64,000 nt of DNA from Lacipirellula limnantheis (GCF_007746075.1 NZ_CP036339.1:5919786-5983785); one strand, 5' to 3'; positions 8,788 to 19,135 are shown, numbered from the stretch's first letter. The notes: generated from the letters alone by a model not told the origin. Translations and numbers: made by a program.

Positions 8788-10053
8788 TCAATCTCGCCAG
8801 AACATCGACGCCTCAGGCGCTTGGTAGGCCACTGCCATTTCCGGCGTCGCCACCGGCGCGTACCCCTGATGGATCGAATCGACCGCCGCGAGCGTCATCC
8901 CGGAGGTCAGCAGCGTTCGCTCCACCGGATAGGGCGCTCGATTTTCGAGCACCATTTCCTCAATGTGCCGCGTCAGCGGATTGAAGAAGTCGGCCGTTGT
9001 TGCGCTGTACGTCGGCATCGGCAGAAACATCTGGCACGAGACGATCTCGTCGTTGTCGCTCCGCAGGCCGGCGTAGTTAAAATCCTGAATCGCCGCCATG
9101 AAGAGCGTCGTCCGAAAGCCGTCGCGATGTTGTATGAAGTAGGCCAGCGTGTCAGGCAACACTTTCTGCGCCCACTCGACGCTGATGGGATCTGAGACGT
9201 ACCCCTCGGTCACCGGCAATGAATGGCTTCGCCCCAGCGCCGCCGCCATGAGCCGCCGCGTGTTCGCCCGATCGTCTGTCGCCAAATGCTCCCACATTGC
9301 CGGACCGCGCAGCGCGTGGACGCTTTCAATGCCCACTTCGCCGCCGCGGCGCCGTTCCGACATGCACTGCGCCGTTTCGAGCCCGTGAAAGTCGTAGCTA
9401 TCGACGCCGCCGTAGCCGACGCAAACGCTTTCCGCCAGCGGGGCGCCCAGCGGCATGTCGACCGACGGGAGCCGCCACGTCACCGGCAACGACGAACCGG
9501 CTAAGAACGGAAAATCGAGCCGCCGCGAGTCGTCGACCATCTCCTGGCAGCGCGGCCAGGTGGTCGACAGATGTTTGTCATTGAAGACCGGCACGGCGCG
9601 TCCGCTATCCTCAAACACCTTCACCACTTCCTTGAACCATTCGTAGCGCGGGTAGAGACGCTGGCCCTTCTCGTTCAGCGGATAGTCGCCATGCTCGCCA
9701 ATGATCACGACGCCGTCGACCGCGAGCTTGTCGCCCCCCAGCGTCAGCGCCTCGGCGATCGTCGGATACAGCTGCAGATCGTGCCGCTTCACCCGCTCGC
9801 GCGCCAGGTCGCCCTCGGGAAACTGGTCGATGAATACCGACGCCACGTCGACGCGCGGCTGCTGCCAACCGCTGCCCCAGCGGTAGCCGAGCGTCAGCCG
9901 ATCCAAGAAATGTTGCGAGTGCGAATGAACACGGCACTCGGTCCCTAGAAAGGCGACTCGCTTCCGCTGCGGCGCCGCGGCGCGAACTCGCGGCATCGCC
10001 GCCGCCGCGGCAAGTGCGGCCGAACCGGCCAGAAAAGTCCGTCGGTTGAACAT
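8788..10053 (-). CDS. Tat-exported protein of unknown function
   Basis: This 421-aa protein begins MFNRRTFLAGSAALAAAAA, a twin-arginine signal. The mature part (RVAFLGTECRVHSHSQHFLD onwards) matches no domain I can name; it has several His/Asp-rich stretches (IIGEHGDYPLNEKGQ, FNDKHLSTTW). The start at 10053 has GAGGGAGA just upstream and lies one base after the stop of the MFS gene, so the two are translationally coupled. This suggests joint work on a transported or degraded compound. It ends just before the family A repeat that carries the IS. Confidence 0.85.
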   Translation of the reverse strand: MFNRRTFLAGSAALAAAAAMPRVRAAAPQRKRVAFLGTECRVHSHSQHFLDRLTLGYRWGSGWQQPRVDVASVFIDQFPEGDLARERVKRHDLQLYPTIAEALTLGGDKLAVDGVVIIGEHGDYPLNEKGQRLYPRYEWFKEVVKVFEDSGRAVPVFNDKHLSTTWPRCQEMVDDSRRLDFPFLAGSSLPVTWRLPSVDMPLGAPLAESVCVGYGGVDSYDFHGLETAQCMSERRRGGEVGIESVHALRGPAMWEHLATDDRANTRRLMAAALGRSHSLPVTEGYVSDPISVEWAQKVLPDTLAYFIQHRDGFRTTLFMAAIQDFNYAGLRSDNDEIVSCQMFLPMPTYSATTADFFNPLTRHIEEMVLENRAPYPVERTLLTSGMTLAAVDSIHQGYAPVATPEMAVAYQAPEASMFWRD

Positions 10054-10054
10054 C

Positions 10055-11308
10055 TCAAGTCTCCCTCGCGGTAGTCGATCGAGGCCAAAACAGAAATAGC
10101 AACAAGCAGGCCGCCATGGGCAGACAGCCGACGATCGCAATCCCTTCATCAAACGAATGCGTCGCGTCGACGTGTCGCCCGAACAATTGCTGACCTAACG
10201 GCGAAAAGGCCCATGCCGCCACGCCGGCGACGCCGGTCACTTTTCCTTGATGCTCTTGCGACAAGTCTTGCGTGAAGGCGTGATAAATCGGAAAGACGCC
10301 CAGCGCCCCCGCTCCGGCAATCAACAATAACGCCAGCAGCAACCAGCCTGCCGGCAGCCACGGAACGGCGACGGTGGCCAACGCCATCAGCGCGCAAGCA
10401 AAGAACGTCATCATCCGCGCGGTCAGAACGGACTGTCCGCGCCGCGCGAGCCACAACGCGACGGCGCCAGCGCCGAGACACCCGACGTCGGTCGCGCCAA
10501 ACCAAACGGCGTTGAAATAAAGTGCCTGCGCCTCCTCGTACCCGCGACCTTCCTGCAGGAACTTCGGTAGCCATGCGCGCAAAATCTGAAACGTCGTATT
10601 GATCAGCGCAATCACGCCCAAGATCACGAACATCCGCCGATCGAGCAACACTCGCCACCATGCGGTTGTCACCGCCGACTCGTCGCCGACGCGCGTGCGG
10701 AGCGAGTCGCCGCGCGTCACGATCAGCCACGCCACGGCCCAGAAGACGCCGACGGCGCCGACCGCTTGAAACGGCAATCGCCAACTGCCGACTTCGTCGG
10801 TCAGCATCCACCGCATGATCAGCGGCGTGACAATGGCGCCAATCGAGGTGCCGCTCTGCAGCACGCCGTTTCCCATCGCTCGGCCTCGCGAGTCGAGAAT
10901 GGCTCGGACGGTCTTGATGCCACAGGGCCAATGCCCCGCTTCAAAAAACCCGAGCAACGTCCGGCAAAGCAGCAGTTGGTCGTAGTCTTGGACGAACCCC
11001 GAGGCGAACCCCATCGCCGACCACAGCACGAGCACGGCCGCATACAGCCAACGCAGCGAGACGCGATCAGCCACGAACCCAAAGAATAACGACCCCACGG
11101 CAAACGCCCAGCCGAACCCCGCTTCAAGATTGCCGTACTGCTCTTGCGACATGCCAAACTCCTCGGTGATGCGCACCGAGGTGTTCGAGAGCGTCTGGCG
11201 ATCCATGTAGTTGATCGCCGAGGCAAGCAGCAGCAGACTGGCAATCGGCCAAATCCGCGCGGCATACGCAGAATCGTCGCCAGCGATGAGAGGAGTCGGC
11301 GTCGCCAA
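10055..11308 (-). CDS. MFS transporter, hexuronate/anion:cation symporter-like
   Basis: A 12-helix major facilitator protein. The N-terminal segment INYMDRQTLSNTSVRITEEFGMS is characteristic of the ACS family that includes ExuT-type sugar-acid transporters. The usual interdomain loop lies near residue 180-200. I chose a TTG start at 11308 because GAGG from the end of the upstream gene lies 6 bases before it; the ATG at 11380 would overlap that gene by 65 bases. Its stop is one base from the start of the Tat-exported protein, so it is in an operon with that gene and with the cytochrome-WD40 gene. Substrate is not readable. Confidence 0.9.
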   Translation of the reverse strand: MATPTPLIAGDDSAYAARIWPIASLLLLASAINYMDRQTLSNTSVRITEEFGMSQEQYGNLEAGFGWAFAVGSLFFGFVADRVSLRWLYAAVLVLWSAMGFASGFVQDYDQLLLCRTLLGFFEAGHWPCGIKTVRAILDSRGRAMGNGVLQSGTSIGAIVTPLIMRWMLTDEVGSWRLPFQAVGAVGVFWAVAWLIVTRGDSLRTRVGDESAVTTAWWRVLLDRRMFVILGVIALINTTFQILRAWLPKFLQEGRGYEEAQALYFNAVWFGATDVGCLGAGAVALWLARRGQSVLTARMMTFFACALMALATVAVPWLPAGWLLLALLLIAGAGALGVFPIYHAFTQDLSQEHQGKVTGVAGVAAWAFSPLGQQLFGRHVDATHSFDEGIAIVGCLPMAACLLLFLFWPRSTTARET

Positions 11309-11315
11309 GGCGACC

Positions 11316-12701
11316 TCACTTGGCTGGCGGAGTGACTGTGGGGACGGCGAGGAACTGCGTGACCTTGGCGCCGTCGTCAAGGTTCCAGACGGTCACCGTA
11401 CCGTCGAAGCAACCCGTCGCCAAGCGGTGCGCTGTCTCATTCAGCGCGAGCGACAAGACCCAGGCCGGGTGCTCGCCAAACGAACGAACCTGCGTCCGAT
11501 CGGCAATCTTAAACTCGCGCACGCTTCGGTCGGCCGACGCCGCGAGGACGTTGTCGCCGTGAGAGACGATCGCCTGCGTCTCTCCCTGGAACGCCGGCAA
11601 TTCTCCAATTGTCGTCGAGTCTTCGATCTTCCACATCCGCGCTCCATTGCCGCCGACGCTGATCACCGCTTTGCCGTCGGGCGCGAACACGGCGCCGCGA
11701 ACCGGCGCGCCTAGTTCGGAATTGCTCGCCAGCATCCGTCCCGTCGCGGCGTCGAACGCCTTCGACGACTTATCGCGACTTGCGGTGGCGATCGACGCGC
11801 CGTCGGCGCTGTACGAAATGTCAGTCACCCAATCGGCATGGTTGCTCACCTTGAGTCGTTCGACGCCAGTTGCGACGTCGAAGATGCGGATGGAGCCGTC
11901 TGATCCCGCGGCCGCCAGTTCTTTCCCATCGGGCCGAAAGGCCACGTCGAAAAAGACGTCCTCGCCCGTTGCCAGCACTTTCGCAGCATCGCCGCTAGTC
12001 GCTCCATCAGCCCAGGCAAGCAGCCGCACTTCTCCCGCGACGCCGGCGGCGCCGCCGGCGATCGCCAGGTACGCGTTGTCGGGGCTCACTGCCATGCCGT
12101 AAATCCGTTGGGGCATATTCCCCAGGCGGGAAACCAACTGTCCAGTCGCCGGATCCCAGATCAACGCTTCATGGTACCCCCCGGTCAGCAGTCGACCGCC
12201 ATCCGCACTGAAGGCGAGCGCCGTGACGGGAAGCGGCGAGGAATAGTTGGCCGGCGCGGCGGGATGAGGCACGTCGCGCGGAATCTGCGTCCGCAACGAC
12301 GCCGTCCGATCGGCGCCATCGAACGTCGCCCCTTGCGCAATCCACGCATCAATTGATGCAACCTCGCGTTCCGATAAGCGATCGCCGTTGTTCGGCATCC
12401 GCTCTTCGGGATCTTCCGACGTGATCAGCCGATGAAACTCGCTTTCGTCGACGCTTCCCGCGGTCACCGGCGGCAGCCCAAAATCCCCAGGCTGCATCAT
12501 CAGATCAAAGGTATCGAGGCGATAGTTGCTCTCCGCCGTCTTCGGCCCGTGGCACCCTTGGCACTTGCCGACCAAGATGGGCGCCACGTCGCGCACGAAG
12601 CTGACCCGCGGGGCATCGCTAGACTCACTCCGCGCCGCGGCGCCGTCTATGACGAATCCCGCAAAAGAAAGCGCATAAATCGTCAATGCAGATAGGCGCA
12701 T
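11316..12701 (-). CDS. Secreted c-type cytochrome with WD40 repeats
   Basis: This 461-aa protein has a signal peptide (LTIYALSFAGFVIDGAAA), a heme-binding motif CQGCH at residues 47-51 in a Planctomycete-type cytochrome domain (VSFVRDVAPILVGKCQGCH), and then WD40-like repeats from about 160 to the end (VTALAFSADGGRLLTGG, VTDISYSADGASIATAS). The combination is common next to DUF1501 genes in planctomycetes. It probably sits in the periplasm as a propeller scaffold with one heme. It is the first gene of a minus-strand operon, divergent from the DUF1501 gene at 12781. Confidence 0.92.
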   Translation of the reverse strand: MRLSALTIYALSFAGFVIDGAAARSESSDAPRVSFVRDVAPILVGKCQGCHGPKTAESNYRLDTFDLMMQPGDFGLPPVTAGSVDESEFHRLITSEDPEERMPNNGDRLSEREVASIDAWIAQGATFDGADRTASLRTQIPRDVPHPAAPANYSSPLPVTALAFSADGGRLLTGGYHEALIWDPATGQLVSRLGNMPQRIYGMAVSPDNAYLAIAGGAAGVAGEVRLLAWADGATSGDAAKVLATGEDVFFDVAFRPDGKELAAAGSDGSIRIFDVATGVERLKVSNHADWVTDISYSADGASIATASRDKSSKAFDAATGRMLASNSELGAPVRGAVFAPDGKAVISVGGNGARMWKIEDSTTIGELPAFQGETQAIVSHGDNVLAASADRSVREFKIADRTQVRSFGEHPAWVLSLALNETAHRLATGCFDGTVTVWNLDDGAKVTQFLAVPTVTPPAK

Positions 12702-12780
12702 GACACCTCATCCCGGTTGGCTTGGGTTGCAGGCCGGCATTATAATTAATGACTCTAATCAAGCCTGGGGAGTTTCGCGA

Positions 12781-14157
12781 ATGATAACTCTGCTCAGCAG
12801 CGTCGCCCGCCGTCGTCGGTTCTGCGATGGCGTCTCGCGGCGCGACTTTTTGACCATCGGCGGATCGATGGCGGGCGGCCTGACGCTCGCGTCGCTTTTG
12901 CGTGCTGAAGCATTGCAAGGGCAACGCGCTTCGCACAAGGCCCTCATCAACGTCTTCTTGCCGGGCGGTCCTCCGCACCAAGACCTTTGGGATCTGAAGC
13001 CCGACGCCCCGGCCGAAGTTCGTGGCGAGTTCAAGCCCATCAGCACCAACGTGGCGGGCATCCAGATCTGCGAGTTGTTGCCGAAAATGGCGGCGATGAT
13101 GGACAAGCTCGCGATCATCCGCAGCATCGTCGACGCCCGCGGCCCCCACTACGCCGAGCAGTGCTTTTCGCCGCGCGTCGATCCCAACGCGCCAACGCTC
13201 GGCGCGTGGATCTCCCGGCTGGAAGGTCCGGCCAGCCCCGACGTGCCGCCAAACCTGTCCCTTTGTTACCGTACGAGCCACGCCCCCTGGGGCGACTCCG
13301 GCGGCGGCGGCTTCCTCGGTGCTCCCCACGCTCCCTATGGCTTGGTGACCAAGTATGATCCCGGCTTCAAGGCCGAGACCACCGCGGGTCTCGCCCCCGA
13401 TCCAGGTCAATTGGTGATGCGCGACGTCACGATCGACCGCCTGCGCAGCCGCCTTGATCTCCTCACCGCGCTCGAAACGAAACAAGCAGCGGTCGCGGCC
13501 TCGCCGCTGCGGCAGGAGCGCGATCAGTTCGTGCAGCAAGCTTGGAACATTCTGGCGTCGCCGAAACTCGTCGAAGCCCTCGACTTCACCCGCGAAGATC
13601 CCAAAGTCATCGAGCGCTACGGCGCCGGCAACCCAGGCTTCAAGGATGACTCGGCGCCCCGCGTCACCGAGAACTTCCTCGTAGCCCGCCGGCTGGTCGA
13701 AGCGGGCGCACGCGTCGTGTCGCTTAACTTCAGTCGCTGGGATTGGCACAACGACAACTTCAAGCAGGGGCGCGAAGAGTTCCCCATGCTCGACAACGCC
13801 GTCACGGCGCTGGTGCAAGACCTGCACGATCGCGGTCTCGACAAAGACGTCACGGTAATTGTCTGGGGCGAGTTCGGGCGCACGCCGACGATCAACAACG
13901 TGGCGGGCCGCGATCACTGGCCGCGCGTTAACGCCGCGCTGCTGGCCGGCGGCGGGATGCGCACTGGTCAGGTCATTGGCGCCACCGACAAGCATGCCGG
14001 CGAAGTCGTTGATCGCCCCGTGACGTTCGGCGATGTTCACGCCACCTTGCTCCACAACCTCGGGATTGATCCACATCTGGCGATTCCCGACGCCCAAGGC
14101 CGACTGCAACGACCCGTCAGCCCAGAATCGCATCCGTTAGCTGAATTGATTGCCTAA
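12781..14157 (+). CDS. Tat-exported DUF1501 protein (first copy)
   Basis: This 458-aa protein carries a Tat signal (SRRDFLTIGGSMAGGLTLAS) and the DUF1501 body (INVFLPGGPPHQDLWDLKP, VIVWGEFGRTPTINN, GRDHWPRVNAALLAGGG). DUF1501 belongs to the alkaline-phosphatase/sulfatase-like fold; its role in planctomycetes is unknown but it almost always pairs with DUF1549/DUF1553 cytochromes. The start ATG at 12781 follows GGGGAGT. The PPC-domain gene and the DUF1549/1553 gene follow on the same strand. Confidence 0.93.
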   Translation: MITLLSSVARRRRFCDGVSRRDFLTIGGSMAGGLTLASLLRAEALQGQRASHKALINVFLPGGPPHQDLWDLKPDAPAEVRGEFKPISTNVAGIQICELLPKMAAMMDKLAIIRSIVDARGPHYAEQCFSPRVDPNAPTLGAWISRLEGPASPDVPPNLSLCYRTSHAPWGDSGGGGFLGAPHAPYGLVTKYDPGFKAETTAGLAPDPGQLVMRDVTIDRLRSRLDLLTALETKQAAVAASPLRQERDQFVQQAWNILASPKLVEALDFTREDPKVIERYGAGNPGFKDDSAPRVTENFLVARRLVEAGARVVSLNFSRWDWHNDNFKQGREEFPMLDNAVTALVQDLHDRGLDKDVTVIVWGEFGRTPTINNVAGRDHWPRVNAALLAGGGMRTGQVIGATDKHAGEVVDRPVTFGDVHATLLHNLGIDPHLAIPDAQGRLQRPVSPESHPLAELIA

Positions 14158-14172
14158 GCTCATCTGCCCCCT

Positions 14173-14250
14173 GGGCGCCGCTGGCATCTTACCAGTGAAA
14201 AGTGCCAAGCGAGCACCCACTTCCGCCCTGGCAGGATGCCAGTGGCGCCC
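14173..14250. repeat. Palindromic repeat, GGGCGCC(A/G)CTGGCATC family
   Basis: The left arm GGGCGCCGCTGGCATCTTAC and the right arm ending GATGCCAGTGGCGCCC are imperfect inverted repeats (about 20 of 23). It lies between the DUF1501 and PPC genes. A half copy (GCTGGCGCCACTGGCATC) is at about 19284. Confidence 0.75.
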
Positions 14251-14269
14251 GTCTGAATATCCTCCACGC

Positions 14270-16588
14270 ATGAATCGATTACTCGCCATCCTCCGCGCCT
14301 TTCTTTGCGTTTGCGCTTCCGCCGCCGCAGTTGATGCGACAGCGGCGCCGCCAACGCTCGGCCCGTGCAAGCCGTTGGCCGCCGCGCCTGGCAAAACAAT
14401 CGAATTAACGCTCACCGGCGCCAACCTCCTCAACCCGCGCACGCTTTGGACGTCGTTCGCCTCGCGTACCGAGTTCGTTCCCAGCGACGCCGAAAGCGCC
14501 CAGAAGGGCGAAACGCTTCTTTGCCGCATCACCGTGCCCCGCGACGAGCAGGTCGGTGTCGGCGCGCTGCGACTTGTCACCGGCGAAGGGGTGTCGAACC
14601 CCATCCTCGCGATGGTCGACGATCTCCCCTCCTCGGCCGAGGCCGCCGACAACCACTCAATCGCTCAAGCCCAGCTGGCCGCGTGGCCGGTCGCGATCGA
14701 TGGCCAGTGTGAACCGATTGAGGAAGACTACTACCGCTTTCATGTTGAGGCCGGCCAGCGGCTCTCCTTCGAGGTCGTTGCGCAGCGTCTCGGCTCGAAG
14801 CTCGATCCCGTTGTTCGTCTGCTCACCGTCGACGGCAAGGAACTGCGGCGCGCCGACGATTCAGCTGGCGTCGGCGGCGACTGCCGATTGAGTCATCTCT
14901 TTGACGCCGCTGGCGATTATCTCCTCGCGCTGAGCGACGTGCGGCACTTCGGCGGCCCTGAATTTCGGTATCGTCTCCGCATCGGCGAGTTTCCGCTCGT
15001 CGGCAGCGTCTATCCGGCTGGCGGGCATAGCGGCCAAGTCGCGTCGTTTGAAGTCGCCGACGATTCAGCTGAAAAATCGCTGCTGCATGTGTCGATTCCC
15101 GCGACGCGCGATGGGTCGCAGCTGACGGCTGTCAGCGTTCCTGCTGCGCATGGCGCCGGATCTGGTTGGTTTCAGGTCGAAGCTAATTCGCAAGCAGAAT
15201 CGCTCGAACTGGAACCGAACGATGCTGTAGAAACGGCGACCGTTTGCCAGCTTCCCGGAGCGCTCAATGGTCGCCTCCAACAGGCGGGGGATCGCGACCA
15301 CTTCAGATTCCACGCCCGCAAAGGACAGCGCCTGCACTGCGTGGGACGTAGCCGCGAACTCGGCTCGCCATGCGACTTGTACATGAGCCTCCATCAGGCC
15401 GACGGCGCGCGGATCGCCGTGGCCCGCCAGGAACGGCAGCCAGTGCTCGACGCCGAGATTCCCGAAGAGGGCGATTACACGCTGCTGGTGGAAGACCTCT
15501 ACCGCGGCGGCGGCGATCACGTCTATCGCGTCGACGTCAGCGAAACGTACGGAGGCTTCGCCCTCAATGCCGAAACGACGCAGTACAACGCGCCGCAAGC
15601 CGGCACGGCCGTGGTGAAGGTCCTCGCGCAGCGGCCGGCCTATGGCGGACCGATTGAATTAGCCGTCGAAGGGCTCGGCGACGGCGTCAAGCTGGAGGGC
15701 CAAACCTTCGAAGGCCCTGAGACGCTGCTCAAGATCACCCTACCGCCAGAAATCCCCGCGGGCGAAGTGCGGTACGCCAAGATTGTCGGCAAGGCAAAGA
15801 TCGGCGAAGAGACCGTCGCCGTGTCGGCCAACCAGCGCGGACCGCTCCTGGCTTCCTTCCCCAACACGCTCTCGCTGCCGACGATCCTGGAGACAGCCAT
15901 CGCCATCGGCGTCGGCCCCGCCTTTCCCCCCTTCTTCGACTTGGCGCTGACGAACAAGGAGGCGTATCTGCCGCAGGTGGTTGGAGCTTCCACGTTCGAC
16001 GTGCCGATCAACCGCACGAACGAGGCGTTTAAGGAACCGATCGCGATCGCCGTTGAAGGGTTGCCCGCCGGCGTCACGGCGGAAATTGGGCCGGTTGAGG
16101 ATGGCCTCAAAGCGATGCGCGTCTCGCTGAAAGGGCCTGTCGACTTGGCGGAAGGCGCCGAGTTTCCGCTGCGAATCATCGCCACCGGAAAGTTCCAGGA
16201 ACAAACCCGCGTCGTCTCCGTGGACGACGTGAAACTGCGCGTCGTCAAACCGTTGGTCGTCACGGTCGCGTTAGCTGGGCCGATCGTCGCCGGGGGCGAA
16301 CAACAGGCCGAGATTCGTCTGCAACGTTTCGGCCCCGAACCCCTCCCGGTACGCGTCCAATTCGTCGACGGTCCGGCCGGACTGGCGGCGCCGATTTCGA
16401 TCACCATCCCCAGCGACGCCAGCGTTGCCGTGGTCCCCCTGCGCGCGGCGGCCGACGCCGCGGCTGGGACTTTCGCCACGCTGGTCGCCGCCGCGACGAC
16501 GACCGTCCAGGGTCAGGAAATCTCCGTCCGGAGTCAGCCGGTCTCGGTTGAGATCCAGGCCCTGCCCGCTGCGCAAGGAGCGCCATGA
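14270..16588 (+). CDS. Secreted PPC-domain (pre-peptidase C-terminal) protein
   Basis: This 772-aa protein has a signal peptide (MNRLLAILRAFLCVCASAAA) followed by an IPT-like segment and two PPC domains near residues 117-240 and 312-428, each with the EDYYRFHVEAGQ- or DRDHFRFHARKGQ-type core and a GDYLLAL/GDYTLLV strand. The remainder is beta-sandwich. It overlaps the next gene by ATGA, so the two are translationally coupled. In planctomycetes this triad (DUF1501, PPC, DUF1549/1553) is typical and probably forms a cell-surface complex. The start is the ATG at 14270, after the palindrome. Confidence 0.9.
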   Translation: MNRLLAILRAFLCVCASAAAVDATAAPPTLGPCKPLAAAPGKTIELTLTGANLLNPRTLWTSFASRTEFVPSDAESAQKGETLLCRITVPRDEQVGVGALRLVTGEGVSNPILAMVDDLPSSAEAADNHSIAQAQLAAWPVAIDGQCEPIEEDYYRFHVEAGQRLSFEVVAQRLGSKLDPVVRLLTVDGKELRRADDSAGVGGDCRLSHLFDAAGDYLLALSDVRHFGGPEFRYRLRIGEFPLVGSVYPAGGHSGQVASFEVADDSAEKSLLHVSIPATRDGSQLTAVSVPAAHGAGSGWFQVEANSQAESLELEPNDAVETATVCQLPGALNGRLQQAGDRDHFRFHARKGQRLHCVGRSRELGSPCDLYMSLHQADGARIAVARQERQPVLDAEIPEEGDYTLLVEDLYRGGGDHVYRVDVSETYGGFALNAETTQYNAPQAGTAVVKVLAQRPAYGGPIELAVEGLGDGVKLEGQTFEGPETLLKITLPPEIPAGEVRYAKIVGKAKIGEETVAVSANQRGPLLASFPNTLSLPTILETAIAIGVGPAFPPFFDLALTNKEAYLPQVVGASTFDVPINRTNEAFKEPIAIAVEGLPAGVTAEIGPVEDGLKAMRVSLKGPVDLAEGAEFPLRIIATGKFQEQTRVVSVDDVKLRVVKPLVVTVALAGPIVAGGEQQAEIRLQRFGPEPLPVRVQFVDGPAGLAAPISITIPSDASVAVVPLRAAADAAAGTFATLVAAATTTVQGQEISVRSQPVSVEIQALPAAQGAP

Positions 16589-19062
16589 CTTCACATCTAC
16601 CTTGTTCGGCTATGCTGCTCCATCGCTCCCCGCTCGCGCTGCTCTTGCTGCTGGTCGTGACAGCGCCCGCTGTCGCCGCCGACCCCGCACTCGATCTTTC
16701 CACGCTGCAGCGGATTGAAGTTCAGCCGGAGCGCATTAATTTCCGATCGCCGCGTGAGCAAGCGCTGCTACTTGTCACCGGTTATTTCGCGGATGGATTG
16801 GTGGCCGACGTGACGCGCGAGGCCTCCATCGTCTCCGACGCGTCCGCCGTGATCGACGTTCGCGACGGGATCGTTTTGCCCGCCGGCAATGGCGCGGGCG
16901 AAGTGACGGTCAACATTGCCGGCAAGCAGGCGAAGGTTCCGGTGGAAGTCGGCGGCGTCGATCAACCCGATCCGATTTCTTTTCGCACCGAGACGGTCGC
17001 CGCCCTCACGCGCCAGGGGTGCAATTCGGGCGGTTGTCATGGAGCCCCTAGCGGCAAGGGAGGCTTCCAAATCTCCCTGCAAGCGTACGACCACGCCCTT
17101 GACGAACTCACTCTCACCAAGGGCGATCGCGGTCGCCGCACCAACAGCATCGAACCGGCTCAGAGCCTGCTGCTCCTCAAGCCGACGATGGTGGTCCCCC
17201 ATCGCGGAGGGCTGAAGCTGCGCACGACGGACTACGCCTACGAAGTGCTGCGGCAATGGATCGCCGAAGGGGCCGCCGTCGACGCCCCCGAAGGGACGCG
17301 CTGCGTGCAGTTAGAACTGCTGCCCGCCTCGGGTCGAGTCCTGAAGCAGCCCCACTGGCGGCAGCAGATCGTCGCCCGCGCCCATTTCGACAATGGCGAA
17401 GTGCGCGACGTCACGCGGCTCACGCTGTTCCACTCCTCGGACGATCAATTGGCAACGGTCACGCCTGACGGCTTGCTTGAGGGGCGCCATCGCGGGCAGG
17501 TGGCGGTCATGGCCCGCTATCTCGATCAGCTCGTGTCGTGCCAGTTTACGCTGGTTGAAGAAATTCCCGGCTTCGAATGGACCAACCCGCCGGCCAACAA
17601 CTTCATCGACGAACTGGTCTACGAGAAACTTCGCCAGCTGCAGTACGCGCCCTCCGAGCTTTGCACGGACGATGAGTTTCTCCGCCGAGTTTATCTCGAC
17701 GTGCTCGGCGCGCTGCCGACGCTCGCCGAACAAGAGGCCTTTCGGGCCAATCAGAGTCCCGACCGCCGCGCGCAACTGATCGACGAGCTCCTGGCGCGCC
17801 CAGAGCATGCTCAATTCTGGGCCCTCAAATGGGGCGACCTTCTCAAGCTTCAGAAGAGCGAAGTCGCCGAGTCGGGCGTCTACAAGTTTCATCGCTGGCT
17901 CGTCGACGCATTCGCGCGCAACATGCCTTTCGACGAATTCGCCCGTCAACTGCTGACCGCCCAGGGAAGCACTTACGACAATCCTGCCGCTAACTTCGTG
18001 CGCGCTCTCGACGAGTCGACCGAAGCCGCTGAAACGACTGCACAGGTGTTCCTCGGTTCGCGCATTCAATGCGCCAAGTGCCACAATCATCCGTTCGAGA
18101 ACTGGACGCAAGACAACTTCTACGGCCTGACGGCGTTCTTCAACCGAATGAGCCGCAAGCCCGGCATGCGCGTCGAAGAAGAAGTGATCTACGAAGGTCG
18201 CGAAGGCGAAGTGGTGCAACCGCGCACCGGCCAGGTGATGAAGCCATGGCTGCCGGGCGGCGCCGCGCTCGACGAGCACGCGCTCAACGACCGTCGCCGC
18301 GCCTTCGCTCAGTGGCTCACGGCGCCCGACAACCCCGTCTTCGCCCAGGTCGCCGTCAACCGCGCCTGGGCCGAAGTGATGGGCCGCGGCATCGTCGACC
18401 CCGTCGACGATTTCCGGCAATCAAATCCCCCGTCGAATCCCGCGCTGCTCGAGCGACTGGCCGAAGAGTTCACGCAACACGGCTTCGACCACCGGCAGCT
18501 GCTGCGCACCATCCTCAACAGCCGCACCTACCAGCTCAGCAGCCAATCAACGCCCCTCAATCAGGATGACTCTCGCTTCTTCTCGCATGCGAGGATCCGC
18601 ACGCTCTCGGCCGAACAGCTGCTCGATGCGCTTTCTCAAGTGACCGAAATCAAAGAAACGTTCGCTGGCCTTCCCGTCGGCACGACGGCAACGGAGCTGC
18701 CCAGCCCTGACTTCAAGCACGAGTTTCTCGAAACGTTCGGCCGGCCGGCGCGGCTCACCGCATGCGCCTGCGAGCGAAACACGAACTCGACGCTTTCCCA
18801 GGTGATTCAACTCTTCAACGGTTCGACGCTGCAGCGAAAACTCGTCGCCAAAGAAAACCGCTTCCACCGCTTGCTGGAAGAGGGCGCCCCGGTCGGCGTC
18901 GTCATCGACCAGCTCTATCGCGCCGCCCTGTGCCGCCCGCCGACGGACGTCGAACTTCAAGCGGCGGTCGCCCATGTCGTCTCGAAGCCGACGCCGACCG
19001 AAGGGCTCGAAGATTTCTGCTGGGCGCTCCTGAACACCGAAGAATTCCTGACGCAGCACTGA
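16585..19062 (+). CDS. DUF1549/DUF1553 cytochrome-like protein with Ig-like domain
   Basis: This 825-aa exported protein begins with a signal peptide (LALLLLLVVTAPAVAA), then a BIG2-like domain (VQPERINFRSPREQALLLVTGYF), a GCNSGGCH motif near 144, DUF1549 (about 335-540, VYLDVLGALPTLAEQEAF), a heme motif CAKCH near 495 and DUF1553 (about 560-820, VNRAWAEVMGRGIVDPVDDF). The spacing in GCNSGGCH is longer than CxxCH, so only the second is a normal heme site. It starts on the ATGA overlap with the PPC gene. Likely a periplasmic redox or binding partner of the DUF1501 protein. Confidence 0.93.
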   Translation: MTSHLPCSAMLLHRSPLALLLLLVVTAPAVAADPALDLSTLQRIEVQPERINFRSPREQALLLVTGYFADGLVADVTREASIVSDASAVIDVRDGIVLPAGNGAGEVTVNIAGKQAKVPVEVGGVDQPDPISFRTETVAALTRQGCNSGGCHGAPSGKGGFQISLQAYDHALDELTLTKGDRGRRTNSIEPAQSLLLLKPTMVVPHRGGLKLRTTDYAYEVLRQWIAEGAAVDAPEGTRCVQLELLPASGRVLKQPHWRQQIVARAHFDNGEVRDVTRLTLFHSSDDQLATVTPDGLLEGRHRGQVAVMARYLDQLVSCQFTLVEEIPGFEWTNPPANNFIDELVYEKLRQLQYAPSELCTDDEFLRRVYLDVLGALPTLAEQEAFRANQSPDRRAQLIDELLARPEHAQFWALKWGDLLKLQKSEVAESGVYKFHRWLVDAFARNMPFDEFARQLLTAQGSTYDNPAANFVRALDESTEAAETTAQVFLGSRIQCAKCHNHPFENWTQDNFYGLTAFFNRMSRKPGMRVEEEVIYEGREGEVVQPRTGQVMKPWLPGGAALDEHALNDRRRAFAQWLTAPDNPVFAQVAVNRAWAEVMGRGIVDPVDDFRQSNPPSNPALLERLAEEFTQHGFDHRQLLRTILNSRTYQLSSQSTPLNQDDSRFFSHARIRTLSAEQLLDALSQVTEIKETFAGLPVGTTATELPSPDFKHEFLETFGRPARLTACACERNTNSTLSQVIQLFNGSTLQRKLVAKENRFHRLLEEGAPVGVVIDQLYRAALCRPPTDVELQAAVAHVVSKPTPTEGLEDFCWALLNTEEFLTQH

Positions 19063-19135
19063 TGCGACTCTGAATCGCATCCCTCATGGCTGCGAACCTT
19101 ATGCGCCTGCCATCGCGATATGCATTTACCGCAGA